Source: Halomarina rubra
GTDB lineage: Archaea; Halobacteriota; Halobacteria; Halobacteriales; Haloarculaceae
Length of the DNA: 64,000 nt
Assembly: GCF_023699475.1 (NCBI RefSeq)
Contig: NZ_JALXFV010000005.1
Location: forward strand, 186,001-250,000
Reading direction: 5' to 3'
This document shows positions 44,305 to 57,115 of this stretch, piece after piece; position 1 is the stretch's first letter; every line of letters begins with the position of its first letter. The notes under the pieces are model-generated. The model was not told the DNA's origin. It worked only from the letters and a program-made list of their open reading frames with translations, and did not search any database. The translations under genes were made by a program, and so were the position numbers.

Positions 44305-45297
44305 ATGCCGATTCTCGACACCGACGGAACCCACGACCCGAACAAGATACTGCCCATCGACTACGACTGGGCGCGCGAGTACTACCAGGCCGGCGTCGCT
44401 AACAACTGGACGCCCGAGGAGATACCGATGGGCGACGACGTCGACCAGTGGACGGGCGACGCGCTCACCGACGCCGAACGCCGCCTCGTCGAGTGGAACC
44501 TCGGGTTCTTCTCGACGGCGGAGTCGCTCACCGCGAACAACGTCGTCCTCGCCGTCTACGACCACGTCACCGCTCCCGAGTGTCGCCAGTACCTCCTCCG
44601 GCAGGCCTACGAGGAGGCCATCCACACGGACACGTTCATCTACTGCTGTGACTCGCTGGGGTTCGACCCCGAGTACCTCTACGGCATGTACGACCGCATC
44701 CCCGCCATCGAGGCGAAAGACGAGTTCGTCGTCGACCTGACGCGGGCGGTCGACGACCCCGCGTTCACCGTCGAGACGACCGCCGACGTCCGCGAACTGC
44801 TACGGGACCTCGTCGGGTTCTACGTCGTCATGGAGGGCGTGTTCTTCTACGCCGGGTTCGCGATGATGCTCGCGCTGAAACGCCAGAACAAGATGGTCGG
44901 CGTCGGCGAGCAGTTCGAGTACATCATGCGCGACGAGTCGCTGCACGTCAACTTCGGCGTCGACCTCGTCGGCCAGATACGCGCCGAACACCCCGAGGCG
45001 TGGACCGACGAGTTCGGCGCGGAGGTCGTCTCCCTCGTCACCGACGCCGTCGACCTCGAACGGGCCTACGCCCGCGAGGCGTGCCCGCCGGACGTGATGG
45101 GGATGCACCCCGAGAGCTTCGAGGAGTACGTCGAGTACGTCGCCGACCGCCGCCTCGGCCAACTCGACCTGCCCGCACAGTACGGGACGGAGAACCCGTT
45201 CCCGTGGCTCTCGGAGTCGGTCGACCTCAATAAGGAGAAGAACTTCTTCGAGACGAAGGTCACCGAGTACCGGAGCGGGGGGTCCCTGGAGTGGTGA
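44305..45297 (+). CDS. nrdB: Ribonucleoside-diphosphate reductase, beta subunit (class Ic-like)
   Basis: A 330-residue R2 protein. Metal ligands: Glu73 (position of Asp84 in E. coli), Glu104, His107, Glu177, Glu211 and His214. The residue four after the first His, which carries the tyrosyl radical in class Ia/Ib, is Phe111. Glu at the first ligand and Phe at the radical site are the pattern of class Ic enzymes such as Chlamydia R2, which store the oxidising equivalent in a Mn(IV)/Fe(III) cluster. So a tyrosine radical is not expected. It is co-transcribed with nrdA and overlaps the next gene by four bases. Confidence 0.95.
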   Translation: MPILDTDGTHDPNKILPIDYDWAREYYQAGVANNWTPEEIPMGDDVDQWTGDALTDAERRLVEWNLGFFSTAESLTANNVVLAVYDHVTAPECRQYLLRQAYEEAIHTDTFIYCCDSLGFDPEYLYGMYDRIPAIEAKDEFVVDLTRAVDDPAFTVETTADVRELLRDLVGFYVVMEGVFFYAGFAMMLALKRQNKMVGVGEQFEYIMRDESLHVNFGVDLVGQIRAEHPEAWTDEFGAEVVSLVTDAVDLERAYAREACPPDVMGMHPESFEEYVEYVADRRLGQLDLPAQYGTENPFPWLSESVDLNKEKNFFETKVTEYRSGGSLEW

Positions 45298-45821
45298 GCG
45301 ACGACGCCGGGGACGGCGACACCGGGCACGACGGTACGCTCGCAGCGGTGCCCGAGACGGCGACGCTGCTCGACTCCTACACCGAGATGAGCGAGATACT
45401 GATGCCCAACGACACGAACAACCTCGGGCGGGCGCTCGGCGGGTCGGTGCTGCACTGGATGGACATCTGCGGAGCCATCGCCTCGCGACGGTTCGCCCGC
45501 CGGCAGGTCGTGACGGCGTCGATGGACCACGTCGACTTCCTCGCGCCCATCGCGCTGGGCGACGTCGTCACCGTCGAGGGCTACGTCTTCGAGACCGGTC
45601 GCGCGAGCATGGACGTGCGCGTCACCGTCCGGGCCGAACGACCCGCCGCGGACGAACGTCGGGACACCGCCACCTCCTTCTTCACGTTCGTGGCGCTCGA
45701 CGCCGACGAGAGTCCGACCGCCGTCCCGGACCTCGACTGTCCGGACGAACGCCAGCGCGCGCTCAGGGACAGAGCGTTGGAACAGCGCTCGCGACGACGA
45801 CGGGACCTCGCAGCGCAGTAG
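45294..45821 (+). CDS. Acyl-CoA thioesterase (hotdog, YciA-like)
   Basis: A 175-residue single hotdog domain. It shows NDTNNLGRALGGSVLHWMD, the acyl-CoA thioesterase active-site segment, then VTASMDHVDFLAPI and a FFTFVALD strand, then a Arg-rich C-terminus. It should hydrolyse medium/long acyl-CoAs. The start is the GTG at 45294, whose GTGA overlaps the nrdB stop by four bases; a GTG at 45291 is an alternative. Translational coupling to RNR genes is unexpected for this function and may simply be an efficient way to express both. Confidence 0.88.
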   Translation: MSDDAGDGDTGHDGTLAAVPETATLLDSYTEMSEILMPNDTNNLGRALGGSVLHWMDICGAIASRRFARRQVVTASMDHVDFLAPIALGDVVTVEGYVFETGRASMDVRVTVRAERPAADERRDTATSFFTFVALDADESPTAVPDLDCPDERQRALRDRALEQRSRRRRDLAAQ

Positions 45822-45842
45822 CCCGGCGACTCCGAGCGGGCC

Positions 45843-47114
45843 TCAGTTCGACTCGGACTCGGCTCCCTCGACGACCTCGTCGACCTCCTCTTCGATCTCG
45901 ATGGTCGTCATCTCGATTTCGCTCTCGACGCCGGCGGCGATGTCCGCGATGTCGTCGAGACCCAGCATCTCGCGGGTGTCGGCGTCGAACTCGTTGCTGT
46001 CGAGGCTGACCGGGACACCGAGGTCGGACCCGGAGAGGTGCTTGCCGTACCGACCGAGCAGGGAGGTGAGCTCCTGGGGCAGGACGAACGTCGTCGAGGG
46101 CGACCTCCCGATGTCGCTGAGCGTATCGAACCCCTTGTCGATGATGGCGCGTTCGCCCATCGACTCGGCGCTCTTCGCACGCAGGACGGTCGAGATGGCG
46201 TCACCCTGCGCTTCGAGGATCTGGCTCTGTTTCTCACCCTGGGCACGGATGATGTTCGAGGTCTTCATCCCCTCGGCGCGCTCGACGGCGCTGACGCGTT
46301 CCCCTTGTGCCTCCAGAATCATCGCGCGGCGGTGGCGCTCGGCGCTGGACTGCTGTTCCATCGCCTCGACGACGTCGGCGCTGGGCATCACCTCGCGGAC
46401 CTCGACGGCTTCGACCTCGACGCCCCAGCGGTCGGTCGGCTCCTGCAACTCGTTTCGGATGAACCGGTTGATGTCCTCGCGACGGGAGAGCGTCTCGTCG
46501 AGCGCCATGTCGCCGATGGCCGCCCGGAGCGTCGTCTGGGCGAGGTAGGAGGTCGCACGCCGGTAGTCGTCGACGCCGAGGAACGCGCGCTCGGCGTCCA
46601 CGACGCGGACGTAGACGACGGCGTCGGCGGTCACGGGCGAGTTGTCGCGCGTGATGGCCTCCTGGGTCGGCACGTCGAGCGTCTCCGTACGCATGTCGAA
46701 CTGGTAGGTCCGGGAGATGAGCGGCGGGACGAAGTGGAGGCCGGGGTCGAGGAGACCCTGATTCGCGCCGAACACCGTCAGCGCGCGTTTCTCGTACGCC
46801 TGCACGATTTCGATGGAGTCGATGACGAGCGCGAGGACGGTGAGGACGGCGGCGATGCCGACGCTCGCCAGCCCCGACACCGGAAGCATGCCGGCGAGGC
46901 CGACGGCGGCGACGAGCGCCGCGACGACGAGGAGGTACCGACTCCAGCGCGGGACGGGGCGGTCGCCGCCCTCGCCGAAGCCGCGGCCGACGTTCTCGGC
47001 ACCGCCGGACGGGGAGGACCGGGTGCGAGCGGTCGACGCTCGCTGACTGCTGCCCTCCCCCTCGGCCGCCAGCCGACCGAGTTTGTAGAAGAGGCTGTCG
47101 CGGGACCCACTCAT
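45843..47114 (-). CDS. SPFH/Band 7 domain protein (stomatin-like)
   Basis: A 423-residue membrane protein. A disordered Ser/Gly-rich start, two close hydrophobic segments (residues about 63-95: YLLVVAALVAAVGLAGML and IAAVLTVLALVIDS), the SPFH core (VFGANQGLLDPGLHFVPPLIS, VTADAVVYVRVVDAERAF) and a long helical coiled-coil with repeated Glu-Ala-Gln motifs (RRAMILEAQGER, IIRAQGEKQSQILEAQG) are seen. Such proteins form membrane microdomains or ring assemblies, often with a NfeD partner, which is not adjacent here. The acidic C-terminus is halophile-like. Operon status unclear; the FAD gene starts 24 bp away in the same direction. Confidence 0.88.
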   Translation of the reverse strand: MSGSRDSLFYKLGRLAAEGEGSSQRASTARTRSSPSGGAENVGRGFGEGGDRPVPRWSRYLLVVAALVAAVGLAGMLPVSGLASVGIAAVLTVLALVIDSIEIVQAYEKRALTVFGANQGLLDPGLHFVPPLISRTYQFDMRTETLDVPTQEAITRDNSPVTADAVVYVRVVDAERAFLGVDDYRRATSYLAQTTLRAAIGDMALDETLSRREDINRFIRNELQEPTDRWGVEVEAVEVREVMPSADVVEAMEQQSSAERHRRAMILEAQGERVSAVERAEGMKTSNIIRAQGEKQSQILEAQGDAISTVLRAKSAESMGERAIIDKGFDTLSDIGRSPSTTFVLPQELTSLLGRYGKHLSGSDLGVPVSLDSNEFDADTREMLGLDDIADIAAGVESEIEMTTIEIEEEVDEVVEGAESESN

Positions 47115-47138
47115 ACCTCGACTTTCGGTGACACCCAC

Positions 47139-47780
47139 CTAAGCGTTTCGCGGGGACGAGTCGTCGGGCGGGCGACCGAGAGAGCCGTCGAACCGGCCGT
47201 CACCGAACGACCAGCGTGGTCGGTCGTGCGGACTGTCGGCGGGCGTGTCGAAGTCGTGGACCGGCGACCCGGCGACCGTCGAGAGGATATCGAGGGCGGC
47301 GGCGGCCCCGTCGCCCGCCGAGATGACCGCCTGGACCTTCTCCTTGCGCGTCAGCCACCCCACCGCGTAGACGTCGACGACGCTGGTCCGTCCGTCGCGG
47401 TCGACCGCGACCGTCCCGTCGTCGTCGAACGCACACGAGAGCTGTGCGGCCAGTTCCCGGGACCGGCCGGTCGCGAGGACGAGGTAGTCCGCGGCGTACA
47501 TCCCCCGGGCGGTGACGACGACGAACTCCTCGCCGTCGGCTTCGACCTCCAGCACCCGCTCGGCGTGGTGGTCGACGCCGACCGCCGCGACCTGTTCGCG
47601 AGCGACCCGCAAGAACGCCTCGCCGTCGGTCGGACCGAGACCGAGGTAGTTCGCCAACCCCGCGAACCGAAGCGCCGTGGTCCCGGTGTCGAACAGGCTC
47701 GTCTCCAGCCCGTTCTTGGCGGCGAACAGCGCCGCGGAGAGGCCGCCCGGCCCCCCGCCCACGACCACCACGTGCGGCAT
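47139..47780 (-). CDS. FAD/NAD(P)-binding oxidoreductase (short thioredoxin-reductase-like)
   Basis: A 213-residue flavoprotein. It begins with the Rossmann motif VVVVGGGPGGLSAALFAAKNG and has the FAD site LVLATGRSR and the second FAD motif DVYAVGWLTRKEK. It lacks the CxxC of thioredoxin reductases, so it is a stand-alone reductase of another partner. Haloarchaea have many of these. The ATG at 47780 is preferred; upstream residues are not family-like. It is followed on the minus strand by the SPFH gene. Confidence 0.8.
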   Translation of the reverse strand: MPHVVVVGGGPGGLSAALFAAKNGLETSLFDTGTTALRFAGLANYLGLGPTDGEAFLRVAREQVAAVGVDHHAERVLEVEADGEEFVVVTARGMYAADYLVLATGRSRELAAQLSCAFDDDGTVAVDRDGRTSVVDVYAVGWLTRKEKVQAVISAGDGAAAALDILSTVAGSPVHDFDTPADSPHDRPRWSFGDGRFDGSLGRPPDDSSPRNA

Positions 47781-47832
47781 GAGTGAAGTTTGGTAGCATC
47801 GAACATAAGCCCGCGCCCGCCCTCTCGACGTC

Positions 47833-48171
47833 ATGAACGTCGTATTCCACTGTTCGAGCGGCGACAGCGCCGACCACAGTCACGCGCTGTCGAACGCGCG
47901 CAACCTGCTCGACGACGACACCCTCACCGTGGACGACCTCGCCGTCGTGTTCAACGGCGAGGCGGTCCGAGCGACCGTCGCGGGCGCGGCCCACGCCGAC
48001 GCCATCGTCGACCTCGCCGACCGGGTCCGGTTCGTCGCCTGCTCGAACTCGCTGGCGAGTCGCGACATCGACCCCGAGACGGTCGTCGACGGCGTCGAAC
48101 TCGGGAGTTCGGGCGTCGGGACGGTGGCGAAGCTGCAAGCGGAGGGGCACCACTACGTGAAGGTACCCTGA
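47833..48171 (+). CDS. DsrE/DsrF-like sulphur-relay family protein
   Basis: A 112-residue protein with the DsrE fold: FHCSSGDSADHSHALSNARNLL at the start, DLAVVFNGEAVR in the middle and VRFVACSNSLASRDI further on. Cys residues at FHCSSG and VACSNS lie where other members carry a redox Cys, but it is not certain that they act in sulphur transfer. Single gene, divergent from the FAD oxidoreductase. Confidence 0.78.
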   Translation: MNVVFHCSSGDSADHSHALSNARNLLDDDTLTVDDLAVVFNGEAVRATVAGAAHADAIVDLADRVRFVACSNSLASRDIDPETVVDGVELGSSGVGTVAKLQAEGHHYVKVP

Positions 48172-48259
48172 GTGGAGCCGTCAGAGCCGCGACGAACGGC
48201 CCACCGACAACTGGAACCGTCAGCGAGCTGTACGGTGTGTGGCAGCTCGCCACACTACT

Positions 48260-48505
48260 ATGGCAGAGACGACGAGACACACCAGCGAGACGACGCGCGG
48301 GGAACTGGCGGCGTATCTGAGAGCGATCGCCGAGGAGTTCGAACAGGACGGCGAGGTGATGGTGAACGTCGGAAACAAGCAGGTGAAGCTCAGACCGGCA
48401 CCGACGGTCGAGTGTACGGTCGCGGTCGAAGAGCGTTCGCCTCTCCTCGGCGGTGACACGGAACGGCTCACGATAGACGTCGACTGGAAGGAAGTCGACG
48501 GCTGA
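48260..48505 (+). CDS. Amphi-Trp domain protein
   Basis: An 81-residue acidic protein that matches the small amphi-Trp family of haloarchaea: helical start (ETTRGELAAYLRAIAEEFEQD), GEVMVNVGNKQVKLRPAP and a terminal VDWKEVDG strand with the family's Trp. Start at the ATG at 48260, though an upstream ATG at 48239 is in frame. Function unknown. Confidence 0.7.
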   Translation: MAETTRHTSETTRGELAAYLRAIAEEFEQDGEVMVNVGNKQVKLRPAPTVECTVAVEERSPLLGGDTERLTIDVDWKEVDG

Positions 48506-48520
48506 ACGCACCGACACCGA

Positions 48521-50293
48521 CTACAACCGCTTTCTGAGCGTCTCGGCGGTCTTCGCGCCGACGCCGGGGACGCTCGTGAGGTCGGCCGTGCTCGCCGAGC
48601 GGACGTTCTCGACGCTCCCGAACCGCCGGAGGAGTCGCTGGCGCGTCTCCGGACCGATGCCGGGGACGTCGTCGAGGACGGTCCGCACCTCGTCGCGGAC
48701 CTGCTGGTGGTACTGCACCGCGAAGCGGTGGGCCTCGTCGCGCACGCGCTGGAGCAGGTGGAGGTGGGCGGCGTCGCTCGGCCAGTCGTACTCGCCGTCG
48801 GGCGTGACGACGAGTTCCTCTCGCTTGGCGAGGCCGACCGCCGGCACGTCCCACCCGGCGTCCGCGAGCGCCTCGCGTGCGGCCTCCAACTGGCCGCGCC
48901 CCCCGTCGATGAGCAGGAGGTCCGGGTCCGGGCGGTCGTCGCGCGCGTGCCCGCTGGCACGGCCTTCGACGGCCCGAGTCGCTCGCCACGAGAGCAGGTC
49001 GTACATGTTCGCGTAGTCGTCGTTGACGTCCTCCAGACGCTTGCGGCGGTAGTCGGCCTTCTCGGGTGAGCCACCGACGAACGTCACGTCCGACCCGACG
49101 ACGGCCTTCCCCTGTGCGTGGCTCACGTCGAACCCCTCGATGCGTTCGACGGGGCCGAGACCCGGGAACACGCCCAAGAGCGCGTCTCGCAGCTCGCGAG
49201 CCTCGTCGCGCATCCCGACGCTCCGACGGGCGTTCTTCAGTGCGAGGTCGACGAGCGTCGCCTCCCGGCCTGTACCCGGTATCCGAACCGCGACGCCCTC
49301 GCGCTCCAGCCAGTCGGTCACCTCCCGACCCTCTGGTCGTTGGGGGAGGAGGAGCGCGTCGGGCAGTTCGCGCTCGGCGTAGTACTGCGGGACGAACGCC
49401 GAGAGCACGGAGGCGACCGCCTCGTCGGCGTCTGGCGCGTCCATGACGTGCCGTTCCCGGTCGACCAACTGCCCGCGTTCGCTGCGGAGGCGGGCGACCG
49501 TCGCCCGGTCCCCTTCGACGGCCACGCCGAGCACGTCGACGGTTCGTTCGCCGCCGCTCGGTCCGCTGACCGCGGCGCTCGCGCCGCCGTGGAACGCCTC
49601 GACGGCCTCCAGTCGGTCCCGGAGGTTCGCCGCCCGCTCGAAGTTCTCCTCGTCGGCGGCCTCCTCCATCGCCCGGCGCAGCGGGTCGGCGAGAACGCCC
49701 GTCTCGCCCTCGAAGAAGCGCGTGACGGACTCGACGTCCGCGAGGTAGTCGGTCTCGCCGATCTCGCCCGTACACGGCGCGGTACACAGCCCGATGTCGT
49801 AGTCCAGACACGGACGGTCACGCCCGGAGAACTTGTGGTCCGAACAGCCCCGGACGCCGTACGTCTCCCGGAGGGCCTTCACGACGACGTCCACGCGTCC
49901 TTTGTCGGTGTAGGGGCCGTAGACGGTCGCGGAGTCGTTCGGGTCGCGGGTCACCTCGACGCGGGGGAACTCGTGGTCGGTGAGTTGGACCAGCGGGTAC
50001 GACTTGTCGTCTTTCAGCCGGACGTTGTAGCGCGGCTGGTGGCGCTTGATGAGGTTCGCTTCGAGGAGGAGCGCCTGCGTCTCCGTGTCCGTCATCGCGA
50101 AGTCGATGCTCGTCGCGTGCTCGACCATGCGGCCGATGCGCGCCGAGCGCGGGTCGGCGTACGAGCGGACCCGGTCGCGTAGCTCGACGGCCTTACCGAC
50201 GTACAGCACCGTCCCGTCGTCGCCGAGGAACTGATAGACGCCCGGTTCCCGGGGGAGGTCACCGGCACGTGTGCGCACCGCGGTCCCGTCCAT
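48521..50293 (-). CDS. uvrC: Excinuclease ABC subunit C
   Basis: A 590-residue dual-incision nuclease of nucleotide excision repair. The N-terminal GIY-YIG nuclease is seen in [19 protein letters not shown] (residues 18-36); Cys residues and [11 protein letters not shown] follow; a UvrB-binding region lies near [13 protein letters not shown] (about residue 205); the second (RNase H-like) nuclease is in [11 protein letters not shown]; a helix-hairpin-helix pair ends the protein ([13 protein letters not shown] and [12 protein letters not shown]). ATG at 50293; an in-frame ATG nine bases upstream is also possible. Acts with UvrB (39124-41178). Confidence 0.97.
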   Translation of the reverse strand: MDGTAVRTRAGDLPREPGVYQFLGDDGTVLYVGKAVELRDRVRSYADPRSARIGRMVEHATSIDFAMTDTETQALLLEANLIKRHQPRYNVRLKDDKSYPLVQLTDHEFPRVEVTRDPNDSATVYGPYTDKGRVDVVVKALRETYGVRGCSDHKFSGRDRPCLDYDIGLCTAPCTGEIGETDYLADVESVTRFFEGETGVLADPLRRAMEEAADEENFERAANLRDRLEAVEAFHGGASAAVSGPSGGERTVDVLGVAVEGDRATVARLRSERGQLVDRERHVMDAPDADEAVASVLSAFVPQYYAERELPDALLLPQRPEGREVTDWLEREGVAVRIPGTGREATLVDLALKNARRSVGMRDEARELRDALLGVFPGLGPVERIEGFDVSHAQGKAVVGSDVTFVGGSPEKADYRRKRLEDVNDDYANMYDLLSWRATRAVEGRASGHARDDRPDPDLLLIDGGRGQLEAAREALADAGWDVPAVGLAKREELVVTPDGEYDWPSDAAHLHLLQRVRDEAHRFAVQYHQQVRDEVRTVLDDVPGIGPETRQRLLRRFGSVENVRSASTADLTSVPGVGAKTAETLRKRL

Positions 50294-50390
50294 CCGTCTC
50301 ATCTCACGAGGGCGACGGGTAAGAGGATGACGCGTTGCCGCTGGCAGGCCGGGCCCAACCGCTTTGCCCGACCCGGGAGTCCTCACCGAC

Positions 50391-50960
50391 ATGAGCGGAG
50401 ACGACGATCGGAGTCGGACGCCCGACCCGACGCCGAGCGCCGACGACTGGCGCGTCGAGTGGTCGCGCTCGGTCGCCGCGGGAGACACCGCCGTCGGCTA
50501 CGACCGCCTGACGCGCCCGGACGGCGACCGGACGGGCCGGGGCTGGGTCGAACGCGGTGCATCGGTGGCCGTCGTCGCCCGCTACGATGACCAGGTCGTG
50601 TTCGTCGAGGAGTACCGCCCGCGACTGCGCGAGACGGTCCTGTCGTGTCCCGTCGGGAGCGTCGAGGGCGAGGAGACCATGAAAACGGCCGCGCACCGTG
50701 AACTCCGCGAGGAGACGGGGTTCGTGGCCGACCGCGTCGAGGTGCTGGCCGAACACTACCCCGTCGCGTGGCTCCGGTCGCGCCGCGGAGTGGTGTTCGC
50801 CCACGGGGCGACGCCGGGCGAGCAGGACACCGATTCGGACGAGTTCGTCGACGTCCGCCTCGTCCCCGTCGCGGAGGCGCTCGACCGTGCCCGAGAGGAG
50901 CCACAGACCGCCTGGACGCTCCTGCCACTGCTGCTCGCGCGTGAGGCCGACCTGCTGTGA
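50391..50960 (+). CDS. Nudix hydrolase (ADP-ribose pyrophosphatase-like)
   Basis: A 189-residue Nudix enzyme with an intact box: [17 protein letters not shown] then REETGF (G-x5-E-x7-REUxEExGU). Before it, [13 protein letters not shown] is the substrate-binding strand usual in ADP-ribose pyrophosphatases. Start at ATG 50391 (MSGDDD). It diverges from uvrC. Most likely it cleaves ADP-ribose or NADH-type diphosphates; the substrate needs proof. Confidence 0.85.
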   Translation: MSGDDDRSRTPDPTPSADDWRVEWSRSVAAGDTAVGYDRLTRPDGDRTGRGWVERGASVAVVARYDDQVVFVEEYRPRLRETVLSCPVGSVEGEETMKTAAHRELREETGFVADRVEVLAEHYPVAWLRSRRGVVFAHGATPGEQDTDSDEFVDVRLVPVAEALDRAREEPQTAWTLLPLLLAREADLL

Positions 50961-51039
50961 CACTGTGGGAGTAGTGGCTGCCCGGAGAGCGACCGACGGA
51001 AGCCACAGCTACAAGCGGCCGCTGGCAGTACCGGGTGCC

Positions 51040-51321
51040 ATGAGCGACAGCGACGACGCGAGCGAGACCGTCCGGGTGTGGCTGGTCGAACGCGACTACG
51101 ACGACCGGAACCTCGTCACGCTGGTCTACGCGACGCCCGACGGCGAGCGGTTCCAGCGCCACGAACGCTCTGCGCACCTGCTCTCGCGACAGGGCGTCAC
51201 CGCCGCGACGGAGGCCGACCCGTCGGACCTCGAAGCGACCGACGACGAGGCGACGCGCGACCGGTACGCGGCGGAGGTCGAACGCGTCCGCGAGCGCCAC
51301 GACCCCGACGACCAGCTCTGA
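51040..51321 (+). CDS. Small hypothetical protein
   Basis: A 93-residue, highly charged protein (TVRVWLVERDYDDRNLVTLVYATPDG and a helical end rich in Glu/Arg/Asp). The first half looks like a small beta sheet. No known domain. ATG at 51040 is used; the frame remains open upstream but in shadow-like sequence. Codon use matches coding DNA. It lies between the Nudix gene and the ABC transporter. Confidence 0.65.
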   Translation: MSDSDDASETVRVWLVERDYDDRNLVTLVYATPDGERFQRHERSAHLLSRQGVTAATEADPSDLEATDDEATRDRYAAEVERVRERHDPDDQL

Positions 51322-51426
51322 GGCGACCATACGTACACATCTCTGTGTATATCTGTTCATCGTAGGGGTGTCAACTGTTCCCGGAGTAGGAACGATTATC
51401 ACCCGAGGGTCACAATCCGGCCGCGT

Positions 51427-52377
51427 ATGCCCGCGATACAAGTCGACGGCGTCACGAAGCGGTTCGGTGACGACGTCACGGCCCTCCAGAACCTCGACCT
51501 GACCGTCGAGGAAGGTGAGATATACGGCTTCCTCGGTCCCAACGGTGCGGGGAAGTCGACGACCATCAACGTCCTGCTGGACTTCATCCGCCCCACCGAG
51601 GGGTCGGCGACCGTCCTCGGGATGGACGCACAGACCGACTCCGTCGCGGTCCGCCAGCGCGTCGGCGTCCTCCCGGACGCGTTTCACGTCTACGACCGCC
51701 TGACCGCCCGCCAGCACATGGAGTTCGCCATCGAGTCGAAGAACGCCGACGACGACATCATGGCGCTGCTCGAACGCGTCGGCATCCCCGAAGCCGCCGA
51801 CCGGAAGGCCGGTGGCTACTCGAAGGGGATGGCCCAGCGCCTCGTCCTCGCGATGGCACTGGTCGGGGAACCCGACCTGCTCATCCTCGACGAACCGTCG
51901 ACGGGCCTCGACCCGAACGGTGCCCGCGAGATGCGCAACATCATCCGCGAGGAGCGCGACCGCGGTGCGACGGTGTTCTTCTCCAGTCACATCCTCGAAC
52001 AGGTCGACGCCATCTGTGACCGCGTCGGCATCCTGCGGAACGGGCAACTCGTCGCCGAGGACACCGTCGAGGGGCTTCGCGCCTCCGCGGGGTCGGGGGC
52101 GACGCTCACCATCACGGTCGACGAACCGACCGACGCCGCGGTGGCGGCCGCTCGCGACGTCGCGGGCGTCAGCGACGTCACCGTCCGGGGCAACTCGCTG
52201 GTCGTCTCCATCCAGGACGCCTCGAAGACCGAGGTGCTCACCGCCGTCGAGAACACCGGCACCGACGTCAAGGACTTCTCGACGGAGAAGGCCTCGCTCG
52301 AAGAGCTGTTCGCCGCCTACACCGAGGGTGGTCGCGACGGCCACCGTGACGGCGTCCAACAGGAGGTCAGCCAATGA
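51427..52377 (+). CDS. ABC transporter ATP-binding protein
   Basis: A 316-residue ATPase: Walker A GPNGAGKSTT (about residues 39-48), the Q-loop, signature YSKGMAQR, Walker B LLILDEPSTGLDP and the H-loop SSHILEQ. The C-terminal 90 residues (TLTITVDEPTDAAV) are a typical extension of gliding/NosF-type exporters. It powers export with the permease that overlaps its stop codon. Substrate unknown; NosF- or drug-exporter-like. Confidence 0.93.
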   Translation: MPAIQVDGVTKRFGDDVTALQNLDLTVEEGEIYGFLGPNGAGKSTTINVLLDFIRPTEGSATVLGMDAQTDSVAVRQRVGVLPDAFHVYDRLTARQHMEFAIESKNADDDIMALLERVGIPEAADRKAGGYSKGMAQRLVLAMALVGEPDLLILDEPSTGLDPNGAREMRNIIREERDRGATVFFSSHILEQVDAICDRVGILRNGQLVAEDTVEGLRASAGSGATLTITVDEPTDAAVAAARDVAGVSDVTVRGNSLVVSIQDASKTEVLTAVENTGTDVKDFSTEKASLEELFAAYTEGGRDGHRDGVQQEVSQ

Positions 52378-53210
52378 GCATGATGGCGGTCGCTCGCAAG
52401 GACTTCCGGGACGCGGCCCGCTCGCGTCGACTGCTCGCGCTCATCGCGCTGTTCGTCCTGTTCGTCGGCGGTCTCGCGTACTTCTTCGCGGACATCGCCG
52501 GCACCGGCGCGGACGAGGGTGGGTTCGCGCTCGTCATCTCGCTGCTCGTCCCGACGGCAATCCTGCTGCCGGCCATCGGCGTGCTGACGGGCTACCGCGC
52601 GGTCAGCAACGAACGCGAGACTGGTAGCCTGAAGATACTGCTGTCGCTGCCCCACAGCCGTGAGGACGTGGTGTTCGGGAAGTTCCTCGGACGCAGTCTC
52701 GTCGTCACGCTCGCCATCGTCGTCGGCTTCGCCGTCGGTGGCCTCGTGCTCGCGGTGCTCGCCAGTAGCTTCCCGACGGTCGAGTACGTGCTGTTCACGC
52801 TGCTCACCATCCTGCTCGGGGTGACGTTCGTGAGCATCGGCGTCGGCCTCTCCTCGGGCATCGAGTCCGAGAACCTCGTCGTCACCATCGGCATCGGGCT
52901 GGTCATCCTGTTCACGCTGCTGTGGCAGGTGCTGCTCCTCGCTGCAATGCTCATCCTGGACAACTTCGAGATCGGCTCGGCGGCGACGCAGGCCGACATC
53001 GTCACCTTCCTCGCCGTCCTCAGCCCGCGCCAGGCGTTCCTCATCGCGTTCTCCGCCATCACGCCCGCGGACCAGAACGTCAACGCACCCGGCGGCGCGA
53101 ACGTCGACGCCTTCTGGCTCCAGGACTGGTTCGGCTTCGTCGTCCTCGCGTTCTGGCTCGTCGTGCCGCTCGCGCTGGGCTACCTCCGCTTCCGTCGCGC
53201 CGACCTCTGA
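52374..53210 (+). CDS. ABC-2 type transporter permease
   Basis: A 278-residue integral membrane protein with six hydrophobic segments (for example LLALIALFVLFVGGLAYF, FALVISLLVPTAILLPAIGVL, LVVTLAIVVGFAVGGLVLAVLA, the end segment FGFVVLAFWLVVPLALGYL). It belongs to the ABC-2 (NosY-like) permeases. Its ATG overlaps the ATPase stop (ATGA), so translation is coupled. Confidence 0.9.
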   Translation: MSMMAVARKDFRDAARSRRLLALIALFVLFVGGLAYFFADIAGTGADEGGFALVISLLVPTAILLPAIGVLTGYRAVSNERETGSLKILLSLPHSREDVVFGKFLGRSLVVTLAIVVGFAVGGLVLAVLASSFPTVEYVLFTLLTILLGVTFVSIGVGLSSGIESENLVVTIGIGLVILFTLLWQVLLLAAMLILDNFEIGSAATQADIVTFLAVLSPRQAFLIAFSAITPADQNVNAPGGANVDAFWLQDWFGFVVLAFWLVVPLALGYLRFRRADL

Positions 53211-53230
53211 GTCGGCCGCTCGCGACGTAC

Positions 53231-53237
53231 CTTTTTC
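53231..53237 (+). terminator. T-run after the ABC permease
   Basis: CTTTTTC, 21 bp past the permease stop; a likely U-tract terminator. The rest of the convergent gap (53238-53400) holds nothing obvious. Confidence 0.4.
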
Positions 53238-53400
53238 AGCGAACGCACGGCCAACAGCGCCGTGTCCTGACCCCTCACCACCGGTCGGCCAGCGCCAGCG
53301 GGGACCACCACCCCGGCGGCGGGAGCCGTGTGACGACCCGACCGGTGAGCCGTCCGTCGCCAGTTCGCCCTCCTCGGTGTCGAGAGCGGTCGCGCTGGCG

Positions 53401-56960
<3,560 letters not shown>

Positions 56961-57115
56961 CGCGGCAGCGATCTGGTTTTGCGCACCGCTCGGCGGGTTT
57001 CGAGAGCGGTCAGAGAACACGACACGAGTCGGCACCACCGACCGGGTCAACACGGTTCGACCGCTACGCTCCGTCCACGGTTGTGAGTCAAGACGCTTTC
57101 GAAGCGACCCGAGGG

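Noticed and set aside
41797-44625. 942-codon minus-strand open frame opposite nrdA
   Set aside because: High G+C at the third codon position makes stop codons rare on the opposite strand. nrdA motifs on the plus strand are complete.
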